From contig NZ_JYJF01000022.1 in the NCBI RefSeq assembly GCF_000955975.1, positions 4,296-68,295 on the forward strand: a stretch of DNA of 64,000 bases, in the 5' to 3' direction. Both the position numbers and the translations under genes were made by a program. Source of the stretch: Saccharothrix sp. ST-888 (GTDB taxonomy: Bacteria > Actinomycetota > Actinomycetes > Streptomycetales > Streptomycetaceae). The notes below the pieces were generated by a model. It saw nothing but the letters and a program-made list of their open reading frames with translations. It did not search any database and had not been told where the DNA came from. Positions 50,910 through 59,854 of this stretch are shown in pieces. Each line of letters opens with the position of its first letter. Position 1 is the stretch's first letter.

Positions 50910-51422
50910 TCAGGAGCCGAGTGGCTTTCGGTAGACGAGATGGACCGCCTTGCCAGGGTCGGTCCGCTTCCAGTCGACCTCCCAGCCGCGGCGGGCGGCG
51001 AGAGCGGCTACTCCTGCTGCGCCGATGCCGCGGTAGTAGCGCTTCTTGATGAAGGTGGTGGGCTCGGTCTCCTTGTGCTTGTACCGGTTCTTGCCGCGGG
51101 CGTTCTCGGCCCGGCGTCCCCGTTCGCGGTACAGCGCTCCCTTGGTGCCCCGGTCGAGGGCTTTGTCCGCCCACATCTCCCAGTCCTGTTGGGCGCCGTG
51201 GCGCTCCAGCCGGTATCTGCTCGGCGTCAGGACGTGCCTGGTGATATTTCCCTCCGCCCAGGATTCATCGACGTACCCGAAGTCGCCGACCTCGTAGATC
51301 GCGATCCAGGGAAGCAGGTACAGCCATTGCAGCCACAGCTGCAGGGCGAGCCCGACAGCCGAACGCGCAGGGAGCGGTCCGGTGTCCGGACCGGGTGGGG
51401 GTGGGGTGTAGTGGCCGCTCAT
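50910..51422 (-). CDS. Hypothetical protein at the end of a T7SS-secreted operon
   Basis: 170 aa. A Pro-rich N-terminus, a short hydrophobic stretch (LALQLWLQWLYLLPWIAIY, residues 25-43) and then a very basic, polar C-terminal half rich in Arg, Lys, Glu and Trp (DWEMWADKALDRGTKGA, ARGKNRYKHKETEPTTF). ATG 51422 overlaps the previous stop (ATGA), so it is coupled. It could be a membrane-associated accessory protein, or an effector given the basic tail. Unrecognised. Confidence 0.7.
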   Translation of the reverse strand: MSGHYTPPPPGPDTGPLPARSAVGLALQLWLQWLYLLPWIAIYEVGDFGYVDESWAEGNITRHVLTPSRYRLERHGAQQDWEMWADKALDRGTKGALYRERGRRAENARGKNRYKHKETEPTTFIKKRYYRGIGAAGVAALAARRGWEVDWKRTDPGKAVHLVYRKPLGS

Positions 51423-52117
51423 CCGAAGGCCTCCGTGATCCTGGACTGGCCGGGCAGTGTGGCCGCGGCAGCAGTCTCCGGGGTGGTGCCGGGCTTGTCG
51501 TAGACAACGGTGTCGGCCATCTGCGCGAGCATGGTCACGTAGTCGGGGAAGTCGGCGATGGATGGTGTGCTGATCCTGCAGACGAGCAGGGTGTCGGTTT
51601 GGGGCACGGGGATGTAGACCTCGGCCTGGGCGAGTTCGAGTGAGGTCGGCTCGCCGGCCTGCTCGGTGAGGTCCATGACCATTCCGGAGATCGACACCAC
51701 GGCCGGCCCGCAGCTGACGTCGGAGCGGAAGACTTCGTTGGCGGGGTCGGCGGAGAGGCGCTCCAGCAGGGCGGCTGCGGCGATCTCCGGGTCCGAGGTG
51801 TCCGATTCCTCGGCCAGGATGACCAGGGTCGCGACGCTGACCCGGTCGTCGCCGGTGCCGAGCAGGGCGAATCCGGTGTAGACGGCGCCGTCCTCGGCGG
51901 CTTCCGCGGCGATGTCCCGGTACCAGCCGGCCACAGTGGTGCGCTGGAACTCGGTTCCGCCGGACCAGACCTCCGCGGCGATCTCCGCGATGTGTGCTTG
52001 GCGCTGGTCTTCGGGCAACTGGACGCCCAGGGAGTGGAAGACGACCGGGGCTTCCCAGCGGATGTCCAGCTCGGCGTCGAGTGCCGGTGGTGCGATCAGG
52101 CTCTGGTCGGCCGTCAT
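51419..52117 (-). CDS. Hypothetical protein of a T7SS-secreted operon
   Basis: 232 aa. An acidic soluble alpha/beta protein with no signal peptide. Opens with LIAPPALDAELDIRWEAPVVF; later strands include GAVYTGFALLGTGDDRVSVATLVIL and AEVYIPVPQTDTLLVCRIST. It does not match EspG or any chaperone I can name, though such proteins accompany T7SS substrates. Its ATG overlaps the previous stop (ATGA) and its own stop overlaps the next start, so it is made with both neighbours. Confidence 0.75.
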   Translation of the reverse strand: MTADQSLIAPPALDAELDIRWEAPVVFHSLGVQLPEDQRQAHIAEIAAEVWSGGTEFQRTTVAGWYRDIAAEAAEDGAVYTGFALLGTGDDRVSVATLVILAEESDTSDPEIAAAALLERLSADPANEVFRSDVSCGPAVVSISGMVMDLTEQAGEPTSLELAQAEVYIPVPQTDTLLVCRISTPSIADFPDYVTMLAQMADTVVYDKPGTTPETAAAATLPGQSRITEAFG

Positions 52118-53403
52118 GACGTCACTTCCTGGTAGAGCTTGGGCGCATGGTTGGCAAGACCAGTGCCCTTCATGCCGATCTGGATGCCGCGCGACCACCA
52201 TGACGTGGCGCTCAGGTTTCCGGCCTCGTCCAGACTCTTCATGGCACCGGGCAGGCTCCGCAGCGGGGTCTTGGTGATGATCGGCGAGATGACCTTGCTG
52301 TGCATGAAGCCGCCGGCCATGTGCGTGCCCTCGATGGCCTTGCCCGCCTCCACCAGCTTCGCACCACCGGCCGCGAGACCCTCGCCGCCTCTGATGGCCT
52401 TGACGCCCATGGCGGCGCCCTTGAGGCCCCTGGCCGCACCACTGACGAACGGCACCACACCGACCCCGTCCAGCGCGATCGTCGTCCAGCTGACGTCGGC
52501 ACCCCCGAGCTTCGCCAACCCGTGAGCCCCCAGCGCGACGCCGGACGCGCCGGCCGCGGCCACTCCGAGGGCGGCCGACAGCGGCGGGCACCACATCGTC
52601 GCGAGCGCAGCGATACCGAGCACCGCGGAGGCGGCCCCCGCGATGTCCCCGATCTTCTTCAGGACACCGGCATGCTTGTGCGCCCAGTCCTTGATGCTCT
52701 TACCGACCTTCTTGAAGCCATCCGCGATCTTCGACCAGGTGCCGATGTGCGGCGCATTCTGGTCGGCTGCCCGCAGAGCCTTGGCAGTCTGGTCCGCGTC
52801 GTGCTGATGATGGGCGTGAAGCTCCTTGGCCTGTTTGACGATCTGGTGGAGCTCGTCCTCGATCGACGAGAGCTCATGCGACGCGGTCTGCAGCTGCCGG
52901 TTCGCCACATCCAGGTTCTGCTGCGCCGCACTGATCCTGGCGTTTGCCTCCGCCAGTTGCTGGTCGTTGGAGAAGCGGTAACCGACCAGCCGGAAGGCAG
53001 GATCGTCCGCTGCCGAGTTGTACTGGTCGGTGGAGGCGTTCTTGCGCGCCTCCGCTTCCTTCAGCCGCCTCTTGGCGTCCTCGGCCTCCGCCTCGTAGCG
53101 CTTCGCGGTCTGCTGATAGCTCGCCAGCTGCCTGCTCCACGAGGACAACTGCGTGGACGCGGATTTCAGGGCGTCCACACTGTCGTCCATGGTCTTGGGC
53201 AGCTTGCCGACCTTCCGCGCGAAGCCGTCCGCCGCCCTGCCCTCCCAGGCGCTACCACCATGGCTGATGGATGTCAGCGTCCGGGACGCGCTCTCCATCG
53301 CCGTGGCAGCCGACGTCAGCGTGGACACCAAGGCGTCCACGCTTTCGGGCCGACCGGGCGCCGGGTCGAAGCCGAGGGCGGGGAAGTCATGGCCGCTGCT
53401 CAT
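52114..53403 (-). CDS. Putative T7SS-secreted protein (WXG-like N-terminus)
   Basis: 429 aa. The N-terminal 90 residues form a helical hairpin with the WxG motif (GSAWEGRAADGFARKV). A long coiled coil covers about 95-215 (RYEAEAEDAKRRLKEAEARK, QLQTASHELSSIEDELHQI). The C-terminal half is Gly/Ala-rich and hydrophobic (SAALGVAAAGASGVALGAHG), then ends without a recognisable toxin domain. This matches the actinobacterial 'T7SS-secreted protein' class. Coupled to the small helical gene upstream and to the 232-aa gene downstream. No ESX motor gene is in the window. Confidence 0.85.
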   Translation of the reverse strand: MSSGHDFPALGFDPAPGRPESVDALVSTLTSAATAMESASRTLTSISHGGSAWEGRAADGFARKVGKLPKTMDDSVDALKSASTQLSSWSRQLASYQQTAKRYEAEAEDAKRRLKEAEARKNASTDQYNSAADDPAFRLVGYRFSNDQQLAEANARISAAQQNLDVANRQLQTASHELSSIEDELHQIVKQAKELHAHHQHDADQTAKALRAADQNAPHIGTWSKIADGFKKVGKSIKDWAHKHAGVLKKIGDIAGAASAVLGIAALATMWCPPLSAALGVAAAGASGVALGAHGLAKLGGADVSWTTIALDGVGVVPFVSGAARGLKGAAMGVKAIRGGEGLAAGGAKLVEAGKAIEGTHMAGGFMHSKVISPIITKTPLRSLPGAMKSLDEAGNLSATSWWSRGIQIGMKGTGLANHAPKLYQEVTS

Positions 53404-53702
53404 GCCGCATCGGCCCCCTTGCCAAGAGCATCACGGATCGCTTGCTCGGTGCCCGTGTAGTCGTCCGCAGTCTCGCGCAGCTTCTCCTCGATCTGATCCG
53501 TGCCGTTGGATATCAGCTTGATGGCGTCGTTCCAGCTGTCGTGGAAGTCGTCGCACGCGCGGTCCAGCGACTTGCTGCCGGTGCTTTTCGGACCGGTGTC
53601 GCGCATCGCGTTCAGCGCGGAACGGAGGTCGTCCTGACTCTGATGCAGCTGCTGAAGCAGCCGATCGAGCTCGTTCACCTCAACACGGAAGTACTCCCCC
53701 AA
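53400..53702 (-). CDS. Small WXG100/EspC-like helical protein
   Basis: 100 aa, the standard size for ESAT-6-like proteins. Two amphipathic helices (VNELDRLLQQLHQSQDDLRS and NDAIKLISNGTDQIEEKLRE) flank a turn at DDFHDSWND, where the Trp sits, although the strict WxG is altered. It would pair with the WXG domain of the next protein and be secreted with it. First gene of the four-gene operon; ATG-stop overlap (ATGA) with the next. Confidence 0.82.
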   Translation of the reverse strand: MGEYFRVEVNELDRLLQQLHQSQDDLRSALNAMRDTGPKSTGSKSLDRACDDFHDSWNDAIKLISNGTDQIEEKLRETADDYTGTEQAIRDALGKGADAA

Positions 53703-54239
53703 GGCTCTCTTCTTCCCCCTCTACTCACGGATGGTCACCCCCAGCCTAGAGGTTCGATACCTATACCAACGGCCTCGACCAGGCACGGAGGGCGCCGCCG
53801 CCCGGCCGCGCGCTCCGCGCACCCGCACCTTCACCGAGTCGGATGCTGCTGTGCCCATGCCCCCGCTCTGTGGCTGCTTGAGCCGAGGCCGGCGAGGTCG
53901 TGGACGGGCTCTGTCGCCGAAGCGGCCCTGCCCTGCGGTGAGTGGCCCGATCCGCAGAGACGCTCCCGGTGATGACAGATCAAGTACCGCACGCGCACCC
54001 ACGCCGCCCATGGTGCCGCGGTCGACCTCGACGAACGGCCGCAGCCTCGCCCAGCTGCTGTCCAGCTGAACACCAAGATCCCCGACAGAGTCAAGCTCAG
54101 AGGCCGTCGGATTCGCGGTCACTCATGTGAGGGGCGGACTGCAGCGATACGGCGGCGATACGGCGATTCACCACACTTACAGACGACGGGAACGCGGTTG
54201 CGCGGCTCGACAGAAGTGACCTTGAAGGGGTATCAGCGC
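53703..54239. other. Gene-poor interval
   Basis: 537 nt containing the promoter of the T7SS operon. A minus-strand frame of about 130 codons can be read but has an unusual, low-information composition and no motif. I do not call a gene. Confidence 0.5.
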
Positions 54240-54539
54240 ATGCGTGGAATAGCGCGACGGTTCCCCGCCGCTGCGGCGGCGGTGCTCACCGTAGGTGGTG
54301 GCCTGACGTTCGCTTCGGCCGGCCCGGCCATGGCCGGTGGTGCGGATCTGCTCGACCACGGCGAGCGCGACCTCCGACACGTCGTCGCCGACCGTGAACC
54401 GCCGACCGGTGGCGCGAGCAAGGTCCCAGCCGTGCAGGCGAGTTCCTGCAGGGCGATGGCGGCCGCGAGCTCGGCAGGCATCGCGCCGGGACCGAACTCG
54501 GTGGTGCCCTCCTCACTGGGACCCAACTCGCATGGCTGA
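54240..54539 (+). CDS. Orphan signal-peptide ORF, possibly a broken gene
   Basis: 99 aa from ATG 54240, preceded by GAAGGGG. The first 31 residues are a good signal peptide (AAAAVLTVGGGLTFASAGPA). The following 65 residues are low-information and unlike any domain; they may be out-of-frame sequence. The signal segment resembles those of the lectins downstream, so this may be the 5' end of another secreted gene that lost its body. Confidence 0.4.
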   Translation: MRGIARRFPAAAAAVLTVGGGLTFASAGPAMAGGADLLDHGERDLRHVVADREPPTGGASKVPAVQASSCRAMAAASSAGIAPGPNSVVPSSLGPNSHG

Positions 54540-54700
54540 CTGCCCACCGACGCCGGCCCGCGACTACGAGACCGACCCCGCTCAGTCGGAGAGCATGATC
54601 CCCTGGCAGTGATCGGCATCATGGTGAGCCGGCTCTCCCTAGGCCGACCAGCAACCCGACCGGGCCCAAGGCCCTTCTCGCGCGCCAGACCGTGGGACCG

Positions 54701-54862
54701 CTACGGCAGTGTCCATCGCTGGTTGGCGCCGCCGTTGCAGCCCCACAGTTCGACCAGGGTGCCGTTGGTCGTGCCCTGGCCGGTGACGTCCAGGCACTTG
54801 CCGCCGTGTGTGCGGGTGCCGTTGGTCCAGGTCCACGCCTGCGAGTTGCCGCCTATGAGTAG
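54701..54862 (-). pseudogene. Ricin-type lectin (beta-trefoil) C-terminal fragment
   Basis: The last repeat of a QxW lectin is clear: QAWTWTNGT, GKCLDVTGQGT, LVELWGCNGGANQRWTLP, ending in a stop at 54701. Upstream sequence on this strand is unrelated, so the rest of the lectin or glycoside hydrolase has been deleted. Confidence 0.75.
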
Positions 54863-54937
54863 CTGACGAAACGACCAGCGCACTGCCCGGTTCGAAGTTC
54901 TTCACTCAACCAAGTCCCGCCCATTCAAGGAGATCTC

Positions 54938-55450
54938 ATGACGGCAAGTCAGTTCACGGGTTCACGTCTGCGGAAGGCCGGGGTGCGGGCTGCCGGGGTG
55001 TGCGCCGCGGCTCTCATCGCAGTCGGCCTGTCCGGTGCGGAGGCGATGGCCCTGGACTCCGGCACCACGGCCGCCACCTTCACCCTCGCGCAGCCCGACT
55101 GGTACGCCAATACCAGCTCATCCTCCTCCAACGTCACGTTGGAGCTGTGGGGTGACGGAAACCTGGTGCTGCACACCGTCAGCGACACCGACGGGGGGAT
55201 CCCGCTGTGGGCCAGTGGCACCAGTGGCAGGGGCGTGACCCACGTGGACTGGTCTCGTGCCGGTTACGCCAAACTGCTGGACGCCTCCAACAACGTCGTG
55301 TGCACCCTCGGCAAGCTCAACCCCGCCCCGGGCGGCACGGTCCGGGTCCAGGACGACGGCAACGTGGTCTTCTACGACACCAACGGCAACGCCACCTGGT
55401 CCACCGGCACCTACAACGGGCCGGGCAACCTCAACTACTGCTACACCTGA
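54938..55450 (+). CDS. Secreted bulb-type (B-)lectin-like protein, copy 1
   Basis: 170 aa from ATG 54938 after AAGGAG. Signal peptide to about residue 37 (AAALIAVGLSGAEAMA). The mature part is one monocot mannose-binding-like (MMBL) beta-prism of about 120 residues. Its third sugar-site repeat is canonical, QDDGNVVFY (QxDxNxVxY); the first (WGDGNLVLH) and second (LDASNNVVC) are degenerate. Two Cys (VVCTLGK and NYCYT) probably form a disulfide. Such domains bind mannose or act as lectin-like bacteriocins when doubled. First of three tandem paralogues. Confidence 0.9.
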   Translation: MTASQFTGSRLRKAGVRAAGVCAAALIAVGLSGAEAMALDSGTTAATFTLAQPDWYANTSSSSSNVTLELWGDGNLVLHTVSDTDGGIPLWASGTSGRGVTHVDWSRAGYAKLLDASNNVVCTLGKLNPAPGGTVRVQDDGNVVFYDTNGNATWSTGTYNGPGNLNYCYT

Positions 55451-55702
55451 GCCTCCGGTCCAGTCGCAGACCGCTGCGACCGGGCCCTTCCCGGAGGGGC
55501 ACATCGTCGGGCCTGCGGCGGCACGGCGACGACGACGCTGCGCCCCACCACGTCCACTCGGAGAGCTGCGGCCCGGCCACGTCGCGCGGTGTCACGCCGT
55601 TGGTCTGCCCACAGCCTCGGCGGCAAAGCGTTCCGCCCACCATCCAGCCGTTCTGCCACTCGCCAGTGATGAGCAGCGAAGCGGCATGTCGAAGGGACAC
55701 TC

Positions 55703-56215
55703 GTGATACTCAGTAAGTCCGGTAGCTCCAAGGCGCGCAGGCGCCTGGGGCGCGCCGCCCTGGTGTGTGCCGCGGCCGCAGGTGCGCTCGGGCTGACCGC
55801 CACCACCGCGATGGCCGATGCCTCTGTCGCGACCTTCACGCTCGCCCAGCCCGACTGGCAGGCCGGTCAGTCGGGGGCAGGGGCGAACAACCTCCTGACC
55901 GGCCTGAACTTCCTGGACGACGGTAATCTCGTTCTCTACGGGTACGACGGGGAGACCGACTATCCGCTGTGGGCCTCGGGCACGAGCGGGAAGGGCGTGA
56001 CGCATCTGGACTGGTCGAAGTCCGGATACGTCAAACTGCTGGACGCCTCCGACAATGTCGTGTGTACCCTCGGCAAGCTCAACCCAGCGCCGGGCGGCCA
56101 CGCCGAGGTCCAGGACGACGGCAACTTCGTGTTCTACGACACCAACGGCAACGCCACCTGGTCCACCGGCACCTACGGTCACCGCCGGGGCAACATGAAC
56201 TACTGCTACACCTGA
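55703..56215 (+). CDS. Secreted bulb-type (B-)lectin-like protein, copy 2
   Basis: 170 aa from GTG 55703. Signal peptide (AAAAGALGLTATTAMA) and one MMBL domain. Motif sites: LDDGNLVLY (near canonical), LDASDNVVC (degenerate) and QDDGNFVFY (canonical). It is closest to copy 1: same length, the same VCTLGKLNPAPGG block and the same Cys positions. A 250-nt gap separates it from copy 1 and 384 nt from copy 3, with no gene in either gap, so each copy probably has its own promoter. Confidence 0.9.
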   Translation: MILSKSGSSKARRRLGRAALVCAAAAGALGLTATTAMADASVATFTLAQPDWQAGQSGAGANNLLTGLNFLDDGNLVLYGYDGETDYPLWASGTSGKGVTHLDWSKSGYVKLLDASDNVVCTLGKLNPAPGGHAEVQDDGNFVFYDTNGNATWSTGTYGHRRGNMNYCYT

Positions 56216-56599
56216 TCGGCCGGACGGCCGCAGATGTCACGCGGTACGCGACGCGGATGCCGCGTCAAGCCGGATGCCTACAGGGGGCGACCTCCACCTG
56301 CCGATAGCGCCTGGCCGGAGTTCCGGATACCGGCTGGGGTCTGCCGCCGAGCGGGCGGCGTCGCCGGCCCCATCGGCTCGACCTGCTTCAGCCGGGCTTC
56401 CGCGCTTCCGCCTTCGACTGGCGTGCTGCTTCCAACACGCAAACTCCCGGTGACCGTTCCCTCGAACCGTCCGAGCCGGGTCAAACACGTGGATGCCCCC
56501 GACGATGCCTTCCATCCGGGGGTCATTCCCAGGCGGTGGCACAGACCGCGCGCCGCCGCTCACAACCATCGCACGACACTTCAAGGAAGAGGAACACTC

Positions 56600-57103
56600 A
56601 TGACTGCGAACCGAATCACCGGCTCGCCGCTTCGCAAGACGCTGACCCGGGCCGCCATGGTCTGCACGGCGGCCGCCGCCGTGATCGGCCTGACCGGGAC
56701 CAACGCGATGGCCGCCGGCGACTGGGACGCGACGGCCGCGAACTTCACCCTCAACCAGCCCGACTGGTACGCGGGCAATTCCGCCAACTCGTCGAGCGCG
56801 AACCTGGTCTTCCAGAGTGACGGCAACCTGGTGCTGTACGCCAACGACGGCAGGGCGCTGTGGGCCAGCGGCACTTACGGCCAGGGCGTGAACCACGTGG
56901 ACTGGTCGGCGTCCGGTTACATCAAGCTGCAGCACGACAACGACACCATCTGCACCATCGGCAAGCTGAACTCCGCCCCGGGTGGCCGCGCGGTCGTCCA
57001 GGCCGATGGCAACTTCGTCTTCTACCAGGCCAACGGCTCTCCCGCCTGGTCCAGCGGCACCAACGGCCTCTCCCAGGGCACCGCGGACTACTGCGCGTCC
57101 TAA
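56600..57103 (+). CDS. Secreted bulb-type (B-)lectin-like protein, copy 3
   Basis: 167 aa from ATG 56600 behind AAGAGGA. Signal peptide (TAAAAVIGLTGTNAMA), then one MMBL domain. It keeps two canonical sugar sites, QSDGNLVLY and QADGNFVFY, with QHDNDTICT between them degenerate. This is the best-conserved binding protein of the trio and also the most diverged from copies 1 and 2. Both Cys are kept (TICTIGK, DYCAS). Confidence 0.92.
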   Translation: MTANRITGSPLRKTLTRAAMVCTAAAAVIGLTGTNAMAAGDWDATAANFTLNQPDWYAGNSANSSSANLVFQSDGNLVLYANDGRALWASGTYGQGVNHVDWSASGYIKLQHDNDTICTIGKLNSAPGGRAVVQADGNFVFYQANGSPAWSSGTNGLSQGTADYCAS

Positions 57104-58078
57104 GACCGACCGGCAATAGGTCGTGACGGGGCGAGGAGGACGCAGAACGGGTACGGGTCCAGGTGATCACGGAGTTCTCTACGCTCGGTGATCACGAAGG
57201 ACAGCCGTGCCCACGCTGCCATCTTGCCTGCTCGAACCCAAAGCCAGGGAGTCAAGGCTCCGGCGCGGTTGTCAAGTCGTCCGGAGAAGCTCGGACATGG
57301 GAGCGGGGCTCCTGCTGGGACGGTCAATCGACCAAGATTGTCTCGTCCAGCGGGAGCCCCGTTGTCCGTTCAGCCTGCCATGTCATCGGCCGCACTGGCT
57401 CTGGCACCGGGCCGACTTGGCGAGTTGACCGAGCATGTCCCTGCCGCGCTTGTCGATGAGGTCTTGGAGGTGACGCGGGAAACGCCCAGTCCTCTCGCCC
57501 AGGTCCATCAGCAGATTCCGGGCGGGCCGAGTTCGAGAAGCCGGTAGGGCCTGGGTCCGGTCGGCCTCGGTGAGCCGAAGGTGCCCGAGGGAGGGCTGGA
57601 GGGGACGGGCGGGGAGCGCCGCTGGGGCGCGGTCCCGCGCAGGTGGCACGGGCGCTTCCCGGCCCGCGCCGCTCCGGAGAGGGTGGTCGCCTGCGCGGCG
57701 GGGACGGAGTCCGTCCCGTCCCGAACGGCCTGCCCGCCGGCGGCGAAACGTGACACGGGCGGCCCGGCACAAGGTTCCGGGGCTCGTGCGGTTGCCTCGC
57801 CCGCGCGGGTACCGGCCGGTCATGGCCGTGGTTGCCGTCCTGCCGGCGCGACTGCCCGAGTCCCCGCGACGCGGTGACCCCTGTGCACTGGTGAAGGTCA
57901 AGCGTGCACAGGTGAAGCTTTTCCGTTCTCAAAGTCCTTGCATAGGTTGAGTGGTGATCCCGTCTCTGTTCCGGGCCGGTTCTGTGGGGGAGGACGCGGC
58001 GAGGAGAGCTCTCGGCCGATGCCGTCTCGTCGGCCTGGAAAGGATCCACGTACGAGGCGAAGACACCGAGGAGAACCG
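57104..58078. other. Mobile-element debris, no intact gene
   Basis: 975 nt. It holds a 16-mer shared with the right window edge (57171-57186), flanked by GTGATCAC direct repeats, an imperfect inverted repeat (57304-57322 with 57343-57361) and a transposase 5' fragment (57380 onwards). From about 57500 to 58000 I see only low-information frames. The promoter of the HTH-membrane gene is probably near 57900-58060. Confidence 0.5.
57380..57490 (+). pseudogene. IS4-family transposase N-terminal fragment
   Basis: About 36 residues read like the IS4-type transposase N-terminal domain: MSSAALALAPGRLGELTEHV then PAALVDEVLEVTRET (family pattern: GELT..VP..LVD..L..T). The rest of the transposase is missing. 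The inverted repeat upstream at 57304-57361 may be a remnant end. Confidence 0.55.
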
Positions 58079-59338
58079 ATGGCCCGCAAGCCGCGTCCTG
58101 TCGATCCGGCCGACGGCCCGACGGCGGCGTTCGCGTACGACCTCCGCAAGGTCCGCGAGGAAGCCGGGAACCCGACGTACCGGGCGCTCGCGGCAGTGGC
58201 GGGATACAGCGCGACCACACTCAGCGACGCCGCCGGCGGCGTCCGGCAGCCGAGTCTGGACGTGACGCTGGCCTACGTCGGCGCGTGCGGTGGCGACACG
58301 GCCTTATGGGAACGACGCTGGCACGAGCTGGACCGTGCACTGGAACACGAGCGGAACAAGTGCTCCGCCGACGAGGCCGGCGCCGCCGAACGGAGCGGCG
58401 GGGAAAGCGCGGAGGAGGAATCCGCACCCGCACGCACGGCTCCGGGCCCCGCCCCGGCCCTTCGATCGCTTCCTCCGGCGGGGGGCGTCGCCCCCGGCCC
58501 GGGCAGGTCGCCGGTCTGGGTCCGCTGGTCGCTCACCGCCGCTGCGGTCGCCGTCATGGCGGCGATCGGCCTGACCACGCTCTGGGTGTCCGGCCTGAGC
58601 CGCACGCAGCGGTCCGCCGAGGCGGTCATGGCAGGTCCTGTCTGCCTTTCCGCCGGACCGCTCGGGCCGTTCTCCGGGACGACCTACAACCCCCGCACCG
58701 CGGTCCGGGCCGGGGCCCACCTCGACGCACCCGTGGTACTCGAGGTGCCGCCCGGGTGCTCCCTCCGGTTCACCGGCTACTGCCTGGGCGAGCCGGTGGT
58801 CGACACCACCTCCGGGTCCCCGGACGTCCGCTGGTTCAAGGTCAGCCAGGGCGGGGTGGTGTCCTCCGCGGTCATCCACGGCAATCCGCCGGCTGCCATG
58901 CAGCCGTCCTCCTGCCCCGACTCCGTCCCGTCGCCTTCGGCGGTACGGCTCGCCGCGGTCCGCCCGCTCGACAGCCCGGAGGCCGTGGAACTGCGTTCGA
59001 CCGGCAGCCACCTGGCCATCGTCGGCTACGCCGCGTACTTCGCTCCGGCCGGGGACCCGGCGCAGGGACCGAAGTGGCAGCAGATCGGACTCACCGACAA
59101 GGCGTCGGCCGGTTTCCCGGTGTCCTGGCGGCTCGGAGCGCTGCGGGCCGGGGCACCGGCCGGCGCGAGCGTCCCGGTGGTGGCGGTCGCCTGCCTCGGC
59201 GGCGGAGCACCGACCGGGGTTGCCGACGCGTGGCAAGTACCGCTCGACGCGGTCGACGGCGGCCGAAAGGCCGAGCTCGGCGAGGACGATCTGGTCAAGG
59301 CGGAGCAAGCCGCCTGCCGGTACCCGCATCCGGGCTGA
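58079..59338 (+). CDS. Membrane-anchored helix-turn-helix protein
   Basis: 419 aa from ATG 58079 after GAGGAG. An XRE-like HTH lies at residues 15-75 (DLRKVREEAGNPTYRALAAV, SATTLSDAAGG). A charged low-complexity linker follows, then one membrane helix (residues about 147-172, SLTAAAVAVMAAIGLTTLWV). The extracytoplasmic part of about 245 residues is Cys-containing and beta-rich. This places a DNA-binding domain in the cytosol and a sensor-like domain outside. It may be a one-component transmembrane regulator. Neighbouring lectin and CHAP genes are possible targets, but this is inferred only from position. Confidence 0.82.
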   Translation: MARKPRPVDPADGPTAAFAYDLRKVREEAGNPTYRALAAVAGYSATTLSDAAGGVRQPSLDVTLAYVGACGGDTALWERRWHELDRALEHERNKCSADEAGAAERSGGESAEEESAPARTAPGPAPALRSLPPAGGVAPGPGRSPVWVRWSLTAAAVAVMAAIGLTTLWVSGLSRTQRSAEAVMAGPVCLSAGPLGPFSGTTYNPRTAVRAGAHLDAPVVLEVPPGCSLRFTGYCLGEPVVDTTSGSPDVRWFKVSQGGVVSSAVIHGNPPAAMQPSSCPDSVPSPSAVRLAAVRPLDSPEAVELRSTGSHLAIVGYAAYFAPAGDPAQGPKWQQIGLTDKASAGFPVSWRLGALRAGAPAGASVPVVAVACLGGGAPTGVADAWQVPLDAVDGGRKAELGEDDLVKAEQAACRYPHPG

Positions 59339-59854
59339 GCCGTCCCGACTCGCTGGCCCACCGGACCGAGGGCCGGGTCGTGCTGGCGCCGGTGGCGGGT
59401 CGGCGGTGGGCTGACCGGTGCGGCCGGTGCGCCCGGTGCGGCAGCGGGCTCCGCGGAGCCTCGCCCCCGCGCGAGGCGGGCGTCGGCTCGTCGGCCCGGC
59501 GCGGGGAGGCGGACGGGTCATGGCCGACGTGCTCGGGACATCGTGCAGTCCGCAGTGACGGGGCAACCCGGCTGGCGGGAAACGGAATCGGCGGGCGAAG
59601 CCGCCGGCGCGACGGACAGGCCCCGCAAGGTGACGGACCGTCCCACGCTCCGCCACCACTTCCCTGCGGCCCGGGGTGGGGAGGGCGCGCCAAGCGGCCA
59701 TCCCCGCGCCCCGCGCGGCTGATGACGCGACCACCGCGATACGGGTGCGGTGGAGACTGGCGGCGAAACGACGGCCCGCGCCGACTGTCATGACAATCCG
59801 TCATGGCCGACGGGCGTCGTCGACCTGCTCCCGTACCCACTTGAAGGGCGACCG
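59339..59854. other. Gene-free interval
   Basis: 516 nt upstream of the CHAP gene. No gene or terminator that I can support; the 3' part should hold that gene's promoter. Confidence 0.5.

Noticed and set aside
54938..57103. Lectins as an enediyne apoprotein or resistance set
   Set aside because: They are clear MMBL sugar-binding domains in a region 13 kb beyond the cluster.
57383..57901. Minus-strand frame of 172 codons in the debris region
   Set aside because: Its 5' part reads as basic low-information sequence and no motif can be named. I left it as debris.
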